A stretch of DNA of 64,000 nt from Branchiostoma floridae (Eukaryota; Chordata; Leptocardii; Amphioxiformes; Branchiostomatidae): assembly GCF_000003815.2 (NCBI RefSeq), contig NC_049988.1, positions 12,118,917-12,182,916 of the forward strand, read 5' to 3'. Below the pieces are notes generated by a model. The model did no database searches and was not told the DNA's origin. It was given only the letters and a program-made list of their open reading frames with translations. Below, piece by piece: positions 59,201 to 64,000 of this stretch (position 1 is the stretch's first letter; each line of letters begins with the position of its first letter). The position numbers and the translations under genes were made by a program.

Positions 59201-62200
59201 CTGATCGTTACCTGGTTATTACTTTGGGGATTGACTAAAGATAATCAGTGATGAAGAAGCGCATGACGTCTACATGTCTTATGTAAGATTTTCGGTCACC
59301 ACCGGACCAAGACACAGCGGCGCCATGTAAATGAGTTTTCTTTCTGGTGTGATATTTTTCTTGGAAAACACCAAACGATGAAGGCCGCACAAATTTAAAA
59401 AGTTTGAAAGTTGATTATTTGCTTATCTAACGTTACAAACTCGCCAGATCCAAGCTGCTTGGTTGCTCACTTCAACGAAGAAAGAGATTGATAAAGTGGC
59501 TACCGCGAAATTACTGGCAATATAGGACAGACACAGATAACCTCATAGCGCGTTGATGGGTACAGTCATTAGACATTGCAGTAAATCAACACACATAATC
59601 GACACATAACGTCTTTATGTCTTAAAGCGATTTCCGGTTGCCGGCGGACCAAGACACCATGGAGCCATGTAACGTTGCTTTCTCCCTGGTTCGTTATTTG
59701 TCTTGGAAACATCCATCTATAATATCCCCAAGGCCACAAGGATCTTAACGCTTAGGCGATAGAGAAAGTTGGGGAAAAAATGTTTGTAAAATCCAAGTTG
59801 ATTGGTTGGGAACTTCAACGAAAAACAGAAAGTAATTTACAAAGTCGTCATCGCTTGTCAGAATCTTAATCTTGGCAATTTGCCGAAGACTAAGCGACGC
59901 TTCTCAATCTGCCGCGTGCAATCAACAGTAGCCTTTCTGGCGTGAGTCTTTCGGTGCGGTCTTCTTAAATGACTATTATCATATAGCCAGACCCCGCGGA
60001 CCAATCAGAAGTCCCCGTTCCACGTTGGTTATGACGCCGTAACACAAAGATTCAGGCCAGGCAGGTGTGTATCGCTCCTCTGATTGGTCAGAATGAATCG
60101 ACACCGGCACCGGTGTCGATTTGCATCGACACCGGCACCAGTGTCGATGCCAATCGACACCGATGCGTGTGCGATTCTTTTCGACCAAACAAGAGCAGAC
60201 TTACGCCCAAGAAAGTGAGGTATGTGCAGACATTGACCAATAAAAAGGNNNNNNNNNNNNNNNNNNNNNNNNNNNNNNNNNNNNNNNNNNNNNNNNNNNN
60301 NNNNNNNNNNNNNNNNNNNNNNNNNNNNNNNNNNNNNNNNNNNNNNNNNNNNNNNNNNNNNNNNNNNNNNNNNNNNNNNNNNNNNNNNNNNNNNNNNNNN
60401 NNNNNNNNNNNNNNNNNNNNNNNNNNNNNNNNNNNNNNNNNNNNNNNNNNNNNNNNNNNNNNNNNNNNNNNNNNNNNNNNNNNNNNNNNNNNNNNNNNNN
60501 NNNNNNNNNNNNNNNNNNNNNNNNNNNNNNNNNNNNNNNNNNNNNNNNNNNNNNNNNNNNNNNNNNNNNNNNNNNNNNNNNNNNNNNNNNNNNNNNNNNN
60601 NNNNNNNNNNNNNNNNNNNNNNNNNNNNNNNNNNNNNNNNNNNNNNNNNNNNNNNNNNNNNNNNNNNNNNNNNNNNNNNNNNNNNNNNNNNNNNNNNNNN
60701 NNNNNNNNNNNNNNNNNNNNNNNNNNNNNNNNNNNNNNNNNNNNNNNNNNNNNNNNNNNNNNNNNNNNNNNNNNNNNNNNNNNNNNNNNNNNNNNNNNNN
60801 NNNNNNNNNNNNNNNNNNNNNNNNNNNNNNNNNNNNNNNNNNNNNNNNNNNNNNNNNNNNNNNNNNNNNNNNNNNNNNNNNNNNNNNNNNNNNNNNNNNN
60901 NNNNNNNNNNNNNNNNNNNNNNNNNNNNNNNNNNNNNNNNNNNNNNNNNNNNNNNNNNNNNNNNNNNNNNNNNNNNNNNNNNNNNNNNNNNNNNNNNNNN
61001 NNNNNNNNNNNNNNNNNNNNNNNNNNNNNNNNNNNNNNNNNNNNNNNNNNNNNNNNNNNNNNNTTACTAGTATCCTCAATTGACCCCACATGATACACAT
61101 TCTATATACACATGTATGGGATATTAAGTGTCAGGGCAATGTTGGTCAATGTACGAGGGGTGATCAATAAGTCCTCGGCCTCACCCAGAAATAATAAGCA
61201 CAACTCAGATTTCAAAGCGCAGATGTCAAGCGTAAAGTCTTATATGAATGTGGTCCAAAATTCAAATTAGTGTGACCATTACTTTGCAGGCGACACCCAG
61301 TAACGCTAGGTAAGGGAGAAGGAAAAAGTGGACAATGAACTGGTATAAAATATAATTGAATTGAATTGAATTGAAAAGAAAATAGAATGGAATAGTTTGG
61401 AATGGAATAGAACAGTATAGAATAGAATACAACAAAACTGAACATAATAAAATAAATAATGTTAGAATAGAATAGAATAGAATAGAATAGAATAAAATAG
61501 AATAGAATAGAGAATAGAATAGAATAGAATAGAGAATAGAATAGAATAGAATAAAATATAAAATAAAATAAAATAAAATAAAATAAAATAAAATAAAATA
61601 AAATAAAATAAAATAAAATAAAATAAAATAAAATAAAATAAAATAAAATAAAATAAAATAAAATAAAATAAAATAAAATAGAACGGAAGACATATTCTAA
61701 TTCGCCGTATATGCCAATGTTAGAACACCGGAACAACGGTAGTCATATAGGAGAATGGGACATTTTTCCAGACAGACTTAACGTCTGTCGACTCTTATAG
61801 GGTAACCAGACAGAAATATGTTCCGCCGCAGGCTGTGATGTCTGAGTGCAGTCGTAACCAGTTCAGAACTTTCAAGACTATATGAGGGATGTACAAAGGA
61901 GTAATAATTACACTACGGATGTGCCTTGCGGTGAAAACGGTAAAGGTTTAAATGCTAGTTCTACTTCACATAAGTCATAGAGCGTCAGAATATGCCTGCA
62001 TAACAGTCCACTTTTTCCCATTCTTATTTAAGGAAATGGAAAACAAACCACAGATGGTTTCAACTGATTTGGTATTTCCATTTTATTTAGGCCATGTTGA
62101 TTTGATTATATGGATGGCATCCTCTGGCTTTTAAAGTTAGATGTAATAATTGTTCAATGAGCTGAAGACAGTGGTCCCACAGTTTGGAACAGATTAAATA

Positions 62201-64000
62201 AGACATTATAATTGAGTCTCACTAAAGCTGATAGATAATCTTATATTTCTTTAATTGGTTTACACTTCCTTATTTACACTTCTTTAATTGGTTTACACTT
62301 CCTTATTTAGTACTGGTAACCTTCAATTTTCAACTTATATCCATACATTATTACCTAAATTCATCATCATCTTCGTTGCATGTCAGTTTAATCTAAGTTA
62401 TGGTTCTTTATTTAGTATAATGTGTTTTGCATTCTATTGGTCCCTTTATTTATAATCCATATTCATTTCTTTTGTTTAGTTTAGTTGTAAAGGGAGACCT
62501 TCTTATGAGCAGAAACTTTTGGCCCCCTTGTACTGTCTTTTATATTTTATTGTCTAGTATTTATTGTTTTTATTCTTCTTTAGTAACAAACAAACAAGCA
62601 AATAAACAAGCAAACAAACAAAGACAGAAGCGTGAAGTAACAGATTAGAAACCTTAGCCCAGTAGACAGAAGCTGGTATCTTGTTGCGGATGTAGATTGT
62701 TCGCCACAGGTTTAGCACGTGATTCGGCAGCCAGCAGATTCCGAAGAGGATGACCACACCCACTACCATGGATATGACGCGTCTGGTCTGAAAATTAAAA
62801 AAAAAGACATTTCCGATTGATGTCTGCATGACTTCCTTAGTAGCAAAATACCTTACGACTCCTACATTGAATATTACGACACCCACGTAATAAAAAAATA
62901 TGCTTCTGTTACATGGATGTTTAAATGTGATTTCGCGCTGCTAGCTACATCGCTGCGACCTAGAAACATGGGTTTTGTAACTGAAATATCATGCAAAAGG
63001 TAGAAGTATGACAGAAAATATAACAGAACAAAGTGTAAAAAGAAAAGATTCGTTTTTTTTAATCCGTAACATTCGTTGAGCGCTCTGTTGAATCGCTAAG
63101 TCACAGCATGGTAACCGCTCTAATGGATTGGATGATGGATGACGACTGTTATGCGTATTAACTGTTATATACTAGATAGTTATATAGATAGATGGGTTAT
63201 TACACAACAATTGCATCAGTGACAGTGTATGGCAATGCACAGATAACAGAGGTTACAGTCGAATGCTACACATCCACGTTAGTAACTCTTACAACAATTT
63301 CAGTTACTACAATACTGTATCGAGTGGAATCTACGTTAGATTATAAATGGAAATATTACATACATTGAGTATTTCTATGCTACTTTGTGACATAACATTT
63401 CTCAAAATACTTGCTCAGTTACTAGAATGCAAATCACCAAACCTTCGTTGCTCACAGGAAGGTATTAGAAAATAGTAGAAAGGTAGATTTGAGCCAATGA
63501 GAGACATAGATTACACCTATGGGCACCAAGGTTTTTGTCACATTCTCTCCGCGCATCCCTACATCCCCCCAATGACGTTAGAACCTTTCAAAGGTCTTAA
63601 CCCTGAGACTTTCCTAAGCCTCGGTAAAGGTGGACGTGGCACTCTCACTGGACGTGGGGCACGCTTGCGACATTGCTGGGTTCGTTCACTGCGTCACTGT
63701 TTTGTCATTTTCTCCGATTTTTTATAATTCAGATATTGCGTAATACGTAAAAGTATGACGTAGAATACGACAAAATACACAACAAGTAAGAATGTTCTTT
63801 GTCTCTGAAATTCGCAGAGTATCTTCCGAACCCAGCAATACCGCAAGCATGCCCCACGTCCAGTGAGAGTGCATCTCTAGACAAACTCAACGGTTATTCA
63901 CCTGCATGATGGAAGACAGCGGCCCATTTTCGCGCTCCTTGAAGCGGTTCCACAGCTGCCTGACGATGCAGAAACAGGCGCTGGAGCAGACGGTCATCGG
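56175..64000 (-). CDS. Gene 3: kisspeptin/galanin-type GPCR, 5' end beyond window, 4 exons visible
   Basis: On the minus strand, exons 64000-63902, 62787-62653, 59022-58873 and 56297-56175 join in phase 0 throughout (33+45+50+40 codons plus TGA). They encode the end of TM5 and ICL3 (CFCIVRQLWNRFKEREN), TM6 (MVVGVVILFGICWLPNHVL), TM7 (LSYANSAINPFVYTLLGENY), a Cys-rich juxtamembrane end (KTGCC) and a 40-residue C-tail. TM6 and TM7 closely match genes 1 and 2, so this is a family member, but its introns in ICL3, just before TM7 and in the tail lie where genes 1 and 2 have none. The large intron 59023-62652 contains the 815-base gap, so a missed small exon cannot be excluded, though phase and alignment need none. 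Subclass (kisspeptin versus galanin type) is uncertain without TM1-TM4. Confidence 0.82.
56880..57310 (-). pseudogene. Tc1-type transposase remnant
   Basis: Minus-strand frames read QQDNDPKHSLTFLKSYLGKR, then after a frame change LPPDINPIENLWWDLK. These are the second and third catalytic-Asp/Glu regions of Tc1/mariner transposases (D-N-D-P-K-H and D-x-N-P-I-E-N-L-W). At least one frameshift disables it. It sits in gene 3's last intron, same strand. Confidence 0.85.
57465..57470 (-). promoter_or_regulatory. Possible minus-strand polyadenylation signal inside gene 3 intron
   Basis: AATAAA (TTTATT on +) is followed by A-rich sequence down to about 57445. It could end a shorter gene 3 transcript that reads through the donor at 58872 and stops at 58810. 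It could instead be the tail of an inserted retroelement. Confidence 0.3.
57885..58255 (+). repeat. Diverged direct repeat, two copies of ~120-160 bp
   Basis: Segments 57888-58045 and 58125-58225 share AAGACGCCTC, AGTATGCTCAAACCAACT and GAGCTCTTTGGTC. Confidence 0.75.
58873..59022 (-). CDS. Gene 3 exon (TM7 and helix 8)
   Basis: This 150-bp exon follows acceptor CTCCTCCCCAG. It starts at M-F-A-L-F-L and carries NPFVY and RKCLRKTGCC. The donor CCGAAG|GTAGAG is used for the long-tail model. If the donor is ignored, the frame stays open for 20 more codons to a TAA at 58810-58812. Confidence 0.85.
59230..59850 (+). repeat. Diverged tandem duplication of ~350 bp in gene 3 intron
   Basis: 59270-59520 and 59605-59850 share GGACCAAGACAC, GCCATGTAA, TCTTGGAAA-CA, ATCCAAG-TG-TTGGTTG and ACTTCAACGAA in order. 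Confidence 0.7.
60097..60164. repeat. Three ATCGACACCGG inverted-repeat units beside the gap
   Basis: 60097-60120 and 60125-60148 are each near-perfect palindromes (ATCGACACCGG..CGGTGTCGAT). A half unit follows at 60153. Confidence 0.85.
60249..61063. other. Assembly gap, 815 N
   Basis: A sized gap inside gene 3's intron between the TM6 and TM7 exons. ORFs through it are artefacts. Confidence 0.99.
61150..61335 (+). mobile_element. mariner-like terminal fragment
   Basis: It starts TACGAGGGGTGATCAATAAG and matches 24690-24875, including the CAGGCGACACCCAG block. Confidence 0.55.
61355..61682 (+). repeat. (AAAAT)n / (AGAAT)n pentanucleotide array
   Basis: Interrupted AGAAT repeats pass into a pure AAAAT run of about 130 bases. 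The minus-strand ORFs of 143 and 174 codons are artefacts. Confidence 0.97.
61690..62650. other. Gene 3 intron; nothing identified
   Basis: A 30-bp direct repeat (CTTTAATTGGTTTACACTTC) occurs at about 62249 and 62281. No exon. Confidence 0.45.
62653..62787 (-). CDS. Gene 3 exon (TM6)
   Basis: This 135-bp exon follows acceptor TTAATTTTCAG. It runs from TRRVISMVVG to VYWAK and includes the CWLP toggle motif and ECL3. The donor AAG|GTTTCT is weak but keeps phase 0 with the next exon. Confidence 0.85.
62790..63635. other. Gene 3 intron; nothing identified
   Basis: AT-rich, no supported feature before the MITE at 63639. Confidence 0.45.
63639..63872. mobile_element. Short (234-bp) relative of the 254-1487 transposon
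   Basis: 46-bp TIRs begin GCACTCTCACTGGACGTGGG and differ at about three sites. It lies in gene 3's intron, 30 bases from the exon at 63902. Confidence 0.85.
63902..64000 (-). CDS. Gene 3 exon (TM5 end and ICL3), cut by window edge
   Basis: It is read from 64000 in phase 0: P-M-T-V-C, then CFCIVRQLWNRF and KEREN, ending in M-Q with donor GTGAAT. The Pro corresponds to the conserved TM5 proline region. The exon is GC-rich like exon 1 of the other genes. Confidence 0.85.

Noticed and set aside
60065-61100. ORFs of about 300-340 codons on both strands
   Set aside because: They are runs of X through the 815-base gap.
61212-61736. Phe/Tyr/Ile-rich ORFs of 143 and 174 codons
   Set aside because: They translate the (AAAAT)n array. 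The Cys/Val ORFs at 37130-37645 and the Ser/Val/Cys-rich ones at 14910-15347 are also simple-repeat products.

Overview
This window looks like cephalochordate (amphioxus, Branchiostoma-type) nuclear DNA. It holds long introns with canonical GT..AG borders, many tRNA-derived SINE and LINE tails, short foldback/MITE elements, minisatellites and two assembly gaps (2106-2205 and 60249-61063). The real genes are three class-A (rhodopsin-like) neuropeptide receptors, and none is a single long ORF. No prokaryotic feature, CRISPR array or viral gene is visible.

Gene 1 (+ strand, 10907-16715) has three exons (10907-11251, 15322-15457, 16009-16715) and encodes 395 residues. Gene 2 (+ strand, 36015-52438) has four exons (36015-36332, 48946-49081, 51327-51534, 51949-52438) and encodes 383 residues. 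Both have all seven membrane segments and resemble the kisspeptin receptor (KISS1R/GPR54) group: MRTVTNYYIVNLAVTDLAF in TM2, VTVQATCITLAVLSIDRY in TM3, CWLPNH in TM6 and NPFVY in TM7. Gene 3 (- strand, from beyond 64000 down to 56175) is truncated by the window edge. The part in view runs from TM5 to the C-tail over four exons (64000-63902, 62787-62653, 59022-58873, 56297-56175). Its last exon is short, was found only by splice-site and phase logic, and gives a 40-residue C-tail.

The main biological signal is the paralogy itself. Genes 1 and 2 share a 236-bp block in exon 1 with no difference, while exon 2 differs at about 14% of sites, which suggests gene conversion or a young partial duplication. 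Gene 1 lacks one intron that gene 2 has, removed exactly in frame. Gene 3 has a different intron set in its 3' half. The two complete genes share a C-tail motif, ARPVIVTFN.

The rest is transposon-rich. Layout: 1-10.8 kb, a 1.23-kb TIR element, LINE remnants and tandem repeats; 10.9-18.3 kb, gene 1; 18.8-19.65 kb, a piggyBac-like non-autonomous element; 19.65-35.9 kb, LINE/SINE remnants, a 2-kb diverged tandem duplication, minisatellites, an inverted-repeat element whose terminal repeat has become a tandem array, and one possible minus-strand terminal exon; 36-52.4 kb, gene 2 with a 12.6-kb repeat-filled first intron; 52.4-56 kb, intergenic with a copy of gene 2 intron sequence; 56.2-64 kb, gene 3 with a dead Tc1 transposase in an intron.

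The receptors would act at the plasma membrane as peptide-activated, G-protein-coupled receptors. No peptide ligand gene is visible here. Assignments rest on reading motifs by eye; no database search was made.
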